The position numbers and the translations under genes were made by a program. The notes beneath the pieces are model-generated. The model did not search any database, was not told where the DNA came from, and was given only the letters and a program-made list of their open reading frames with translations. This document shows positions 38,761 to 46,776 of a stretch of DNA of 64,000 bases, piece after piece (positions within the stretch are counted from its first letter, which is position 1; every line of letters starts with the position of its first letter). Source of the DNA: JAGVSR01 sp964458265 (lineage in GTDB: Bacteria; Pseudomonadota; Alphaproteobacteria; Rhizobiales; Hyphomicrobiaceae). Where the stretch lies: positions 1 through 64,000 of the forward strand of contig CAYWIF010000008.1 of assembly GCA_964458265.1 (NCBI GenBank). The letters run 5' to 3'.

Positions 38761-40551
38761 ATGGTCAGTTGCGCAGCCCGGCATTCGGCGCGTTGTGCCG
38801 TTCGCACGTTTGTTCGGGCGGCGGCGCTCGGACTCATGCTTGCCGTACTGCCGGACAGCAGCTTAGCCCAGCGGCAGCTCACCGAACCCGAAGCGGCGAC
38901 GGGACGGGTTGAAGGGACGCTCGCACGCGCCCGGACCTTCATGATCGCGACGTCCAGCAAGCCTGCGTCGGAAGCGGGGCGCGAGATGCTGCAGGCCGGC
39001 GGCTCCGCGGTCGATGCGGCTATCGCGGCGCAACTCGTCCTGGGTCTCGTCGAGCCGCAGTCATCCGGGCTCGGCGGCGGGGCCTTTCTACTGCACTGGG
39101 ACAAGGGCGCCGGATCGCTCGTTGCCTACGACGGGCGCGAGACGGCTCCGATGACGGCGAGGCCGGATCGGTTCTTGCGGGACGGCAAGCCGATGCCGTT
39201 CGAGACGGCCGTGCGGTCCGGGCTCAGCATCGGCACGCCCGGTCTCGTGAAACTTCTCAAAGCGACCCACGACAAGCACGGCAAGTTGCCTTGGCCCCGG
39301 CTGTTTGAACCGGCAATCCGGCTCGCGGATGCGGGATTTACGGTTACGAGGCGGCTGCATTTTCTATTGCGACTGGTCGGGATCGACGCGTTCGATGCGG
39401 CAGCGCGCGCCTATTTTTTTGATGCGGACGGGGCGGCGATTGCGGAGGGGGCGACCATTAAGAACGCGGCGTATGCGGCGACGCTACGCGCGATCGCGGA
39501 GAATGGTCCCGAGGCGTTTTATTCGGGGCAGATTGCAGACGACATGGTGCGCGCGGCAGCCAGCGCTCCGAACGCGGCTGGCGACCTCACAGCGGCTGAT
39601 CTTGGCCAATACACAGTGATCGAGCGCACACCGGTCTGTGCGCCGTATCGCGCTTACCGCGTGTGCGGCATGGGTCCGCCGTCGTCGGGCGGCATTGCGA
39701 TTGCGCAAATCCTGATGCTCGTCGAGCCGTTCGAACTCGGCAGCGTCAGCAACGGACGACCATCGGCGAAGGGCGTGCACGTCATCCTCGAAGCGCAGAA
39801 ACTCGCCTATGCGGATCGGGGCCGGTATTTGGCCGATCCGGCGTTCCAGCCCATCCCCGCAGGTCTGACAGACGCTTCCTACCTCGCGGAGCGGCGCAAA
39901 TTGATCGATCCAATGTCCGCGATGCCGCCGCCGCCGCCCGGACTGCCGCCAGGACTATCGGAGCGCGGCTTCGGTGTTGACGCGACGGCGGAGACAACAG
40001 GTACCAGCCATATCTCCGTGATCGACGCGGACGGAAACGCTGTGTCGATGACGACGACGATCGAAGGCGTATTCGGGTCGGGCGTGATGGCGGCGGGGTT
40101 TCTGCTCAACAATGAGCTCACGGATTTCTCGTTCCTGCCGGCGGATGCGGAGGGGCGGCCCATTGCCAATCGCGTCGAAGGCGGGAAGCGTCCGCGCAGC
40201 ACCATGTCTCCAACGATCGTGTTCGACGAGACGGGCGGCGTCTTTGCCGTGGCCGGGTCACCCGGCGGCGGGCGCATCATCATGTTCGTGACAAAGGCGC
40301 TCATCGCCTTGATGGACTGGAAGCTTGATGCCTATGAGGCTTCGGCCTTGCCGAACTTTGGCAGCATGGGCGATGGCGCCGACCTTGAGACCGATTGGCG
40401 ATCGATCGTACTGGGATTGCAACTCAAGGCCCTCGGCCACGACGTGCGTGCGGATCTGATGAACTCGGGCCTCAACATACTCACCGTGCGAAACGGTGCT
40501 ATCGAGGGTGCCAGCGATCCGCGCCGCGAGGGCGCGGCACTCGGAGATTGA
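38761..40551 (+). CDS. ggt: Gamma-glutamyltransferase
   Basis: Periplasmic enzyme that cleaves the gamma-glutamyl bond of glutathione and related peptides or moves it to an acceptor. 596 residues with a signal peptide (ends SSLAQRQ). The large-subunit marker is MIATSSKPASEAGREMLQAG with SGLGGGAFLL. The autoprocessing site is at TETTGTSHISVID, where the second Thr (of TSHIS) becomes the N-terminal nucleophile. The small-subunit block STMSPTIVF and the GSPGG motif follow. Only 4 bases separate it from the next gene. Confidence 0.95.
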   Translation: MVSCAARHSARCAVRTFVRAAALGLMLAVLPDSSLAQRQLTEPEAATGRVEGTLARARTFMIATSSKPASEAGREMLQAGGSAVDAAIAAQLVLGLVEPQSSGLGGGAFLLHWDKGAGSLVAYDGRETAPMTARPDRFLRDGKPMPFETAVRSGLSIGTPGLVKLLKATHDKHGKLPWPRLFEPAIRLADAGFTVTRRLHFLLRLVGIDAFDAAARAYFFDADGAAIAEGATIKNAAYAATLRAIAENGPEAFYSGQIADDMVRAAASAPNAAGDLTAADLGQYTVIERTPVCAPYRAYRVCGMGPPSSGGIAIAQILMLVEPFELGSVSNGRPSAKGVHVILEAQKLAYADRGRYLADPAFQPIPAGLTDASYLAERRKLIDPMSAMPPPPPGLPPGLSERGFGVDATAETTGTSHISVIDADGNAVSMTTTIEGVFGSGVMAAGFLLNNELTDFSFLPADAEGRPIANRVEGGKRPRSTMSPTIVFDETGGVFAVAGSPGGGRIIMFVTKALIALMDWKLDAYEASALPNFGSMGDGADLETDWRSIVLGLQLKALGHDVRADLMNSGLNILTVRNGAIEGASDPRREGAALGD

Positions 40552-40555
40552 TGCC

Positions 40556-41557
40556 ATGACGCGGCAACGCATCACTGTTGCGGGTGCCGGAGTGATTGGT
40601 CTCTGGCAGGCCCTGACACTCGCACGGCGCGGCTTCGATGTGATGCTCGTTGATCGCGAGATGGATCCGCTGGCCAACTCCGCAAGCCGCCACGCGGGCG
40701 CGATGCTGGCGCCGTGGGTCGAGGCGGAATCCGCCCCCGACGTTGTCCGCGACTGCGGCGCCGACGGTTTGGCACTATGGCAGGAGGCCTTTCCCGGCGT
40801 CGTCAACAACGGCAGTCTGGTCGTGGCAGTGGCCCGCGACCAACCCGATCTGGTGCGCTTTGCCAAGCTTACGCGCGAGCATCGGATACTCGACCGGGCG
40901 GCTCTGGCCGAACTCGAGCCGGATCTGGCCCAACGCTTTTCGTCGGCGCTCTATTTCGCGGACGAGGCCCACGTCGCAACGGTGCCGGCGCTGGCGTTTC
41001 TTCTCGACGCCTGCCGGGACGCCGGTGTCGATATTCACTTCGGCCGGGCGCTGGAGGACAGCGATCGCGAGGCGCTCATCGTGGATTGTCGCGGCATGGG
41101 TGCGCGGCACCGGTTGCCTGACCTGAGGGGCGTGCGCGGCGAACGCATTCTTATGCAAACTCCGGACGTGACGTTTTCGCGGCCGATCCGGCTCCTCCAT
41201 CCGCGCCATCCGATCTATGTCGTGCCGTGGGGCGAGGGCCGCTTTGTCGTGGGCGCGACCATGATCGAGAGCGAGGACGCGGGACCGGTTTCGGCGCGGT
41301 CCGCCCTGGAACTTTTGGGCGCGGCCTATACGCTGCATCCGGCATTCGGCGAGGCGGAGATCTTGGAGATGAGCGCGGGCGTCCGGCCGGCGTTTCCCGA
41401 CAACGTGCCGCGCGCCGTGGTTACCGTCGTGGACGGATCCCGCAGCATCATGGTGAACGGGGCGTACCGGCACGGGTTTCTGCTGGCGCCGGTACTTGCA
41501 AGCGCGGTGGCCAACTACCTAGAGAATGGGGCGCTCCATCCGCTCCTGCGGGTGTGA
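40556..41557 (+). CDS. FAD-dependent amino-acid oxidoreductase (DAO family)
   Basis: 333 residues from ATG 40556. The Rossmann FAD motif is GAGVIGLWQALTLARRGFDV with an acidic end to strand two (VDRE). The C-terminal GGRF-like FAD contact reads GEGRFVVGATMIES, and HGFLLAPVLA closes the domain. It resembles glycine oxidase/D-amino-acid oxidase (ThiO-like). No thi genes are adjacent, so thiamine synthesis is not supported; turning over amino acids released by Ggt would suit the context but is inference. Probably cotranscribed with ggt. Confidence 0.85.
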   Translation: MTRQRITVAGAGVIGLWQALTLARRGFDVMLVDREMDPLANSASRHAGAMLAPWVEAESAPDVVRDCGADGLALWQEAFPGVVNNGSLVVAVARDQPDLVRFAKLTREHRILDRAALAELEPDLAQRFSSALYFADEAHVATVPALAFLLDACRDAGVDIHFGRALEDSDREALIVDCRGMGARHRLPDLRGVRGERILMQTPDVTFSRPIRLLHPRHPIYVVPWGEGRFVVGATMIESEDAGPVSARSALELLGAAYTLHPAFGEAEILEMSAGVRPAFPDNVPRAVVTVVDGSRSIMVNGAYRHGFLLAPVLASAVANYLENGALHPLLRV

Positions 41558-41607
41558 CGGCAATTGACCCATGGCGGGCCGCGCGGTGGGCAGATAAGGT
41601 TGCGGCT

Positions 41608-42384
41608 ATGAGCACATCCGATTCCAATTCGACCGATACCAGCAAGACGTTCGGCTTCCGCACCGTGCAGGAGCAGGAGCGCCAGGGCCTCGTCAACGAC
41701 GTCTTTTCCAAAGTCGCCGAGCGCTACGACCTGATGAACGACCTCATGTCGGGCGGATTGCACCGGTTGTGGAAGTCGGACTTCGTGGCGATGCTCAATC
41801 CGCCAAAGGGCGAAGCGCCCTTCCGGTTGCTCGATGTCGCCGGCGGGACAGGCGATATCGCCATGCGCGCGCTTCGATCGGGCGGGCCAAAAACGCGCGC
41901 GGTCATCTGCGATATCAGCCCGGAGATGTTGGATGTCGGGCGCCGGCGTGTGACGGATGCCGGGTTATCGGACCGCATCGAACTGATCGAGGGCAATGCG
42001 GAGACGCTCCCGTTCGCGGAGAAGAGCTTCGATGCCTACACGATCTCGTTCGGCATCCGCAATGTGACCCACATCGACCAAGCGCTCAGCGAGGCCTTCC
42101 GCGTGTTGAGGACGGGCGGTCACTTTCTGTGCCTGGAGTTTTCCGAAGTGCAGGTGCCGATCCTCGACCGATTGTATGACTTTCATTCGTTCGAGATTAT
42201 TCCGCGTCTGGGAAAGCTGACGGCGGGCGATGCTCAGCCCTATCAATATCTCGTGGAATCCATCCGCAAGTTTCCGAAGCAGGAGCGGTTCGCGGACATG
42301 ATCCGCGCCGCAGGATTCCACAACGTCAGCTTTCGGAATTTGACCGGTGGCGTGGCGGCGATCCACAGCGGGTGGAAAATCTAG
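41608..42384 (+). CDS. ubiE: Ubiquinone/menaquinone C-methyltransferase UbiE
   Basis: SAM-dependent methyltransferase of quinone synthesis. 258 residues from ATG 41608; class I SAM fold with LLDVAGGTGDIAMRAL and the UbiE marker YDLMNDLMSGGLHRLWK. PYQYLVESIRKFP and the C-terminal NLTGGVAAIHSGWKI end are diagnostic. In many Rhizobiales ubiE is next to ubiB and coaBC; here it follows ggt and the FAD oxidoreductase and precedes a small membrane protein. The open frame upstream to 41227 is a shadow of the oxidoreductase. Confidence 0.95.
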   Translation: MSTSDSNSTDTSKTFGFRTVQEQERQGLVNDVFSKVAERYDLMNDLMSGGLHRLWKSDFVAMLNPPKGEAPFRLLDVAGGTGDIAMRALRSGGPKTRAVICDISPEMLDVGRRRVTDAGLSDRIELIEGNAETLPFAEKSFDAYTISFGIRNVTHIDQALSEAFRVLRTGGHFLCLEFSEVQVPILDRLYDFHSFEIIPRLGKLTAGDAQPYQYLVESIRKFPKQERFADMIRAAGFHNVSFRNLTGGVAAIHSGWKI

Positions 42385-42444
42385 GACCGGAACTTTTCTC
42401 GCCGAAACGCGTTCGTGTGGGTCGACAACTTTCAGGAGGCACGT

Positions 42445-42723
42445 TTGGCGCGGACAATTCGCATCGGAAGCTGGAGTTATGATTTGCCGGACTGGGCCCC
42501 GGCGCGCATGGCCATCGGCATTTTGCTGATCATTTTTGGCTTCTTGGGATTTCTACCTATTCTTGGCTTCTGGATGATCCCGCTCGGATTGGTCGTGCTG
42601 TCCTATGACATCCCGCGCGTGCGGTTGTGGCGGCAAAATTTCAAAACCTGGTGGCGCGGCGGCAAGAGCGAACCACCCCCGGAACTTCGCAAGGCCGATG
42701 TGAAGCCGCCGCCTGGGATTTGA
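42445..42723 (+). CDS. Small membrane protein, unknown function
   Basis: 92 residues. The start is a TTG at 42445, chosen because CAGGAGG lies 5-6 bases upstream; the GTG at 42415 has no such site. Two hydrophobic segments (about 23-58, APARMAIGILLIIFGFLGFL then PILGFWMIPLGLVVLSYDIP) form a hairpin. A basic, Trp-rich, Pro-rich tail (RQNFKTWWRGGKSEPPPE) follows. The protein resembles short PGPGW-type membrane proteins seen after ubiE in other Alphaproteobacteria; the role is unknown. Confidence 0.7.
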   Translation: MARTIRIGSWSYDLPDWAPARMAIGILLIIFGFLGFLPILGFWMIPLGLVVLSYDIPRVRLWRQNFKTWWRGGKSEPPPELRKADVKPPPGI

Positions 42724-42729
42724 ACGGGT

Positions 42730-43518
42730 TCAGCCACCCATCAATTCGCGCATGAAGCGGCGCCAACCCTGGCCTTTCGCTGCCTCTCCCGTTCGATCGA
42801 CTGCGATCAGCAGCGATGCGGCGATCACTCCGCCGTCCTTTTCCTCAGCGGCGAGGACAATGCCACCGCCTTCGCGTTCTCCAGCTTTGAAAAGGAAGTC
42901 CCGGTCGTTGGTCATATCGGCGACAGGACGGACGTTATAGGGCGCGCGGTCGCGATAGATCCGGGCGGAGAGATCGTCGGGAAAGTAGATCTGGCCGGTC
43001 AGCACGGTGAGTTTATCAAGGAAGACCTTGATGTGGATGTGGGGCGTGCGGCCCGGATACCAGCCTGGATAAACCGAACGGAAAGTCACGCGGCCGTCCG
43101 CACTGGTATTCTGAGTGCCGCGCAAGTACTTCTCACCCGTGGCGGATGTCCGGCGGTCGTCGCCCTGGCCGTCATATCCGGAATAGATCCCTCCGGCATC
43201 GGCGTGCCAGACGTCGACGCGCGCGCCGGCGGTAGGTGTGCACGGCCCGTGTTCGATGACGCGAAGTGTCAAGTCGAGGGCCGCGCCGGGGCGGCCTTCA
43301 GTGATATCTGCGCGGACAAGTTCCGGATCGAAATAGTAAGGCCCCTCCATGGCCTGGGGCGTGAGTACACAGGCACCGGAGGGCTGAGTTGCCGCAGCGG
43401 GGTTGCCGGGTGAGGGCGTTTCGGCGCGTGCGGCGGTGACGGCGGGCAGCATCGACGCGCCAGCGGAACCCAGGACGAGCTTACGGAGGGCGTCGCGGCG
43501 GCTTAGCGAAAAGGACAT
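42730..43518 (-). CDS. Intradiol ring-cleavage dioxygenase, Tat-exported
   Basis: Non-haem Fe(III) dioxygenase of the protocatechuate 3,4-dioxygenase family. 262 residues from ATG 43518. A twin-arginine signal (SRRDALRKLVLGSAG) directs it to the periplasm, unlike the cytosolic enzymes of the beta-ketoadipate route. Metal and active-site motifs are visible: VDVWHADAGGIYSGYDGQGD, then SVYPGWYPGRTPHIHIKVF with the Tyr and His ligands. No pca or cat genes lie near. The substrate is unknown; exported relatives act on large phenolics. Confidence 0.86.
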   Translation of the reverse strand: MSFSLSRRDALRKLVLGSAGASMLPAVTAARAETPSPGNPAAATQPSGACVLTPQAMEGPYYFDPELVRADITEGRPGAALDLTLRVIEHGPCTPTAGARVDVWHADAGGIYSGYDGQGDDRRTSATGEKYLRGTQNTSADGRVTFRSVYPGWYPGRTPHIHIKVFLDKLTVLTGQIYFPDDLSARIYRDRAPYNVRPVADMTNDRDFLFKAGEREGGGIVLAAEEKDGGVIAASLLIAVDRTGEAAKGQGWRRFMRELMGG

Positions 43519-43634
43519 TGCGCGTTCCATGGCGATGACTGATTCACCCTAAACGGTTGACGCAGGGGAATTCCGTTGCGGCCAAAATTGACTTCGGCAG
43601 GATAGCCCCAAAATTGATGGCGGAGGGATGACAA

Positions 43635-44252
43635 TTGAGTGGGGGGTTGAGTCGCCGGGATCTCATACGCAGTGCCGCCGGTTTTGCGAGTACCGTAGCG
43701 GTTGCGAAAACCGTTTGGGCGGCACCGGCGCAATGGTACATCGGCATTATTCCCGACGAGCCCTTTCCGATCCGGGTCGTCGATAAGTTCCGCGTTCCAG
43801 GCGCGTTTCACCGGCAGGTTGTCCCGTTCAGCGGTCCGGAACCGCCGGGGACGCTGGTGGTGGCACGAGCCGACCGCTTTCTTTATTTCGTCGAGCCCGG
43901 GCGGCGGGCACTGCGTTTCGGCATCTCGGTCGGGCGGCAGGGGATGGAGTGGCAGGGCGAGGCGGTCGTCGGGCGAAAGGCGAAATGGCCGACATGGACG
44001 CCGACGGCGAATATGCGGCGGCGCGATCCGTCGCTGCCGGTGAGCGTGCCTGGTGGACCGGCCAATCCGCTCGGCGCGCGGGCACTTTATCTTTTCCGCG
44101 ACGGCCGCGACACGCTCTATCGCATTCACGGCACCAATCAGCCGTCGAGCATCGGGAAGGCAGCGTCGTCAGGGTGCATCCGAATGCTCGACGAGCACAT
44201 CTTCGAGCTTTACGCGAGCGTGCCAACCGGAACGCGGGTGGTGGTGCGATAG
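43635..44252 (+). CDS. L,D-transpeptidase (YkuD family), copy 3, Tat-exported
   Basis: 205 residues. The start codon is a TTG (43635); a nearby ATG at 43628 is out of frame. A twin-arginine motif (SRRDLIRSAAGF) and hydrophobic stretch predict Tat export, unlike the other two YkuD proteins here, which use Sec-type signals. The catalytic block is YRIHGTNQPSSIG and SSGCIRMLDEHIFEL. It lies only 1 base ahead of the stop of the next minus-strand gene (convergent). Confidence 0.85.
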   Translation: MSGGLSRRDLIRSAAGFASTVAVAKTVWAAPAQWYIGIIPDEPFPIRVVDKFRVPGAFHRQVVPFSGPEPPGTLVVARADRFLYFVEPGRRALRFGISVGRQGMEWQGEAVVGRKAKWPTWTPTANMRRRDPSLPVSVPGGPANPLGARALYLFRDGRDTLYRIHGTNQPSSIGKAASSGCIRMLDEHIFELYASVPTGTRVVVR

Positions 44253-44253
44253 T

Positions 44254-44805
44254 TCAATCGAACGAGCTGTCCGTGATTTTACCGTCCCAGTAGAGCATGG
44301 CCACCTGGACGACGCCGTTCTTGTCCTCCACCGGCGTGTATTCCAGCATGACGTTGCGCGGCTTCATGGGAATGAGGCGGCGATACGTGACGGACCCGTC
44401 GCGGTCGACAAAGCGGATTATCTTCTTGCCGTAGTGCTTCTTGAGCTTTTTCAGGTCGCCTTCACGGTAAAGACAGACGTCGAAGGCTGTGCAGATTTGC
44501 TTGGTTTTAACGGCCACAATCAACTGGCTGACGCGACCAGTCGTGGCGTTGAAGTGGACGCCGAAATTCTGTTCGGAGTGGAATGACATGTAAACGGCGT
44601 TGCCGTTCGATTCCCGATTGACGTGAGCCGGTTCTCCGAGTGTGGCTTTGACCTGTGCTTCCGACATCCCGAGTTCTATGCCGGCAACTCCGATGCCGCC
44701 TCGGATAAGACCTTTCGTTATGTCGGCGGCGTGGGCTGGTGTGTAGGCGAGTGCGAGGCCGGCAATCGTCAAGGCGATGGCTGCCAGAATGAAGCGCGGT
44801 GTCAT
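44254..44805 (-). CDS. Secreted protein, BamE/SmpA-like start, unknown function
   Basis: 183 residues from ATG 44805 with a strong TGGAGGGG ribosome site. A signal peptide (ends TPAHAAD) and no lipobox. The segment GIELGMSEAQVKATLGEPAH is the common beginning of SmpA/BamE-type and PepSY-like periplasmic domains. Beyond that I recognise nothing. Ends 1 base before the stop of L,D-transpeptidase 3 and begins 74 bases after hisA. Confidence 0.65.
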   Translation of the reverse strand: MTPRFILAAIALTIAGLALAYTPAHAADITKGLIRGGIGVAGIELGMSEAQVKATLGEPAHVNRESNGNAVYMSFHSEQNFGVHFNATTGRVSQLIVAVKTKQICTAFDVCLYREGDLKKLKKHYGKKIIRFVDRDGSVTYRRLIPMKPRNVMLEYTPVEDKNGVVQVAMLYWDGKITDSSFD

Positions 44806-44879
44806 ATGTCCCCTCCAGGCGAATTCCCGGGGCTGAAGCATCGCTCGTTTTGCGGGCGAGAGATGTTCCTTTCGGAACA

Positions 44880-45608
44880 CTACGCGGCGGCGAGGACGGC
44901 CAGGGCTTCCCGGGGGTCAATGCGGCCGTCGTAGAGGGCACGGCCGGTGATGGCGCCTTCCAGCAGGCGGTATTCCGGGCGCATCAGGGCGCGCACGTCG
45001 TCGATGGAGGCGAGGCCGCCCGATGCGATGACGGGGATGGACGTTGCGCGGGCCAGATCGGCTGTGGCGGGCAGGTTCAAACCCTTCAGGACACCGTCGC
45101 GCTCGATGTCGGTGTAGATGATGGCGGAAACGCCCGCGTCCTCGAAGCGGCGGGCGAGGTCGACGGCGGTGAGTTCGGAGGTTTCAGCCCAGCCCTCGAC
45201 AGCGACTTTGCCGCCTTTCGCATCAATGCCGACCGCGACGCGGCCTGGAAATTGCCGGCAGGCTGCCTTCACCAGTTCGGGATCGCGGACGGCGATGGTG
45301 CCGAGGATCACCCGCCGGATGCCCTTCGCGAGCCACATCTCGATTGTTGCGAGGTCGCGAATGCCGCCGCCGAGTTGAACCGGCATCTTCACGCGGGCGA
45401 GGATGGCGTCAACCGCTGCGCCGTTGACGGGTTTACCGGCGAACGCCCCGTTCAAATCGACGACGTGCAAATATGTGAAACCCTGAGCTTCGAATTGGGC
45501 GGCTTGGTCGGCCGGATTGTCGTTGAAGACGGTGGCCTGGTCCATTTCACCGAGCTTCAAGCGCACGCACTGGCCGTCTTTCAGGTCGATGGCCGGGAAC
45601 AGGATCAC
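44880..45608 (-). CDS. hisA: HisA, phosphoribosyl-ProFAR isomerase
   Basis: Fourth-step enzyme of histidine synthesis (ProFAR to PRFAR). 242 residues in a TIM barrel. The catalytic Asp pair is in FPAIDLKDG (D8) and YTDIERDG; the PGGIRD-like phosphate loop is LGGGIRD. GTG start at 45608. The other his genes (hisB, hisH, hisF, hisE) usually beside it in Rhizobiales are not in the window. Confidence 0.95.
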   Translation of the reverse strand: MILFPAIDLKDGQCVRLKLGEMDQATVFNDNPADQAAQFEAQGFTYLHVVDLNGAFAGKPVNGAAVDAILARVKMPVQLGGGIRDLATIEMWLAKGIRRVILGTIAVRDPELVKAACRQFPGRVAVGIDAKGGKVAVEGWAETSELTAVDLARRFEDAGVSAIIYTDIERDGVLKGLNLPATADLARATSIPVIASGGLASIDDVRALMRPEYRLLEGAITGRALYDGRIDPREALAVLAAA

Positions 45609-45705
45609 TTTTTTCTCGCTCGCCGCGATTGTGCGGTCATAACATTGCTGGAGTTCAGCGCGATCAATCGCGTTCCGTTCCGTTCGTCAAGCGTTCGAGT
45701 CTCCG

Positions 45706-46029
45706 ATGACCCTGCCGTTCCATCACCGCCCAGAGTCCGCGCCGCCCGCGTTCAACACCACCCGGCCACTCACCGAGAAGGACGCTATCGAGATCTGGAT
45801 CGCGAAGTGGTTGCGCGTGCGACGGAAGGATCTGATTCAGCGGTACGATTGCGATCCACGGCGCATCTATGAAATCTGGGAAGGCGTGCGTTTTCCGCGC
45901 GCCAGAGAGTTGGCATTGGCTGAGTTCGCAACACGGTATCCACAGCTCGCCGGACACGTCGATGCGAGCCACCACCGGCGGTTTGCGCTGAAGGCCCGTA
46001 GTCCGGACCAGCTGAACCTGTTTGGCTGA
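45706..46029 (+). CDS. Small basic protein, possible DNA-binding, unknown function
   Basis: 107 residues from ATG 45706, divergent from hisA. The middle (EKDAIEIWIAKWLRVRRKDL to RRIYEIWEGVRFPRARELAL) is basic and helical and could form a helix-turn-helix resembling those reading a strand-specific start signal, but no named family is recognised. Hydrophilic, no signal peptide. Very similar short proteins appear to exist in rhizobia as conserved hypotheticals (from memory). Confidence 0.5.
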   Translation: MTLPFHHRPESAPPAFNTTRPLTEKDAIEIWIAKWLRVRRKDLIQRYDCDPRRIYEIWEGVRFPRARELALAEFATRYPQLAGHVDASHHRRFALKARSPDQLNLFG

Positions 46030-46235
46030 TACAAGGACACCATACAACCGTGTAACCCTTTGTAATATATAATCTATTTATTTCGCCGCAACCTAGAAGA
46101 ACAAACTACGAACTTTGGCTGGACGGAGCCCGCGACTCACGGCATGTTCTTCCTATGTTCCCGCCCATAGAGTCCCCCCCGCGTTCCCCGTAGAATAGAT
46201 CCAGCCTAACTCCTCCAGCCCAAGGAGCTCCCCAG
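46030..46235 (+). other. AT-rich 206-bp intergenic region
   Basis: Unusually AT-rich for this genome at 46030-46080, with TATAAT at 46068-46073 (a perfect -10 box) but no clear -35. It probably contains the promoter for the Cas2-like gene. A T- and C-rich stretch follows (46150-46200). Confidence 0.45.
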
Positions 46236-46607
46236 ATGCGCACCTATCTCATCTCCTACGATCTCGCGAAGCCCCACGTTTCCAAGCATGTCGTCGCCCA
46301 CGCCATCATGAGCCTCGGCTCAAGCTGGGCGCGTCCACTGGAGAACACGTGGTACGTGCGCTCGGACGAAAGTGAAGAAACTCTCGAAGCCTGGCTCGGC
46401 CGGTATCTCGAGGCCGATGATGGCCTCCTGATCCAGCCGGTGAAGGAAGAGGCGGTGATGACGAACACGTCGCTGCGTTGGTTCCGTCAGCGCCGCGCCG
46501 GGATCGACGTCACTGAGCACACCAACATCATCGCGTTCCCGGTGGTTGCGCCCTTGGCCGGCGAGCGGGCTGATGAGCCCGAACTGCCCTTCGCTGCAGC
46601 GTGCTGA
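46236..46607 (+). CDS. Cas2/SinR-fold-like small protein, orphan
   Basis: 123 residues with AAGGAG 8 bases before ATG 46236. The start MRTYLISYDLAKP is typical of the SinR/Cas2-like ferredoxin fold (beta strand, then the YD motif with its metal-binding Asp). A second strand reads ENTWYVRSD and a third DGLLIQPVKEEAV, giving the beta-alpha-beta-beta-alpha-beta order. The C-terminal 35 residues (TEHTNIIAFPVV) are an unrelated tail. No cas1, CRISPR repeats or toxin/antitoxin partner is near. It may be a nuclease or a VapD-like toxin. Confidence 0.6.
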   Translation: MRTYLISYDLAKPHVSKHVVAHAIMSLGSSWARPLENTWYVRSDESEETLEAWLGRYLEADDGLLIQPVKEEAVMTNTSLRWFRQRRAGIDVTEHTNIIAFPVVAPLAGERADEPELPFAAAC

Positions 46608-46739
46608 GTTTGTAACTGCATTCGACCCTTTCGACTGCCCAGTCGATCGCCGTCTCGCCTCTCTCTCCCGCGGGGATTGTTCATCCCCGTCCCAAAAGCG
46701 AGACAGCCCCTCCGCTTCTCCCCCGAAGCGGTCAAACGA

Positions 46740-46776
46740 GGCCGGACCCTCTGCCCAGAGGTCCGGCCTTTTTTTT
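46740..46776 (+). terminator. Intrinsic terminator, plus strand
   Basis: GGCCGGACC (46740-46748) pairs with GGTCCGGCC (46760-46768) and is followed by eight T. It lies 130 bases after the Cas2-like stop and touches the stop of ispG on the other strand. The spacer 46608-46739 shows a smaller hairpin (CGGGGAT near 46671) and no gene. Confidence 0.9.

Noticed and set aside
46236..46607. CRISPR-Cas locus
   Set aside because: Only a Cas2-fold-like protein; no cas1, no other cas gene and no repeat array.
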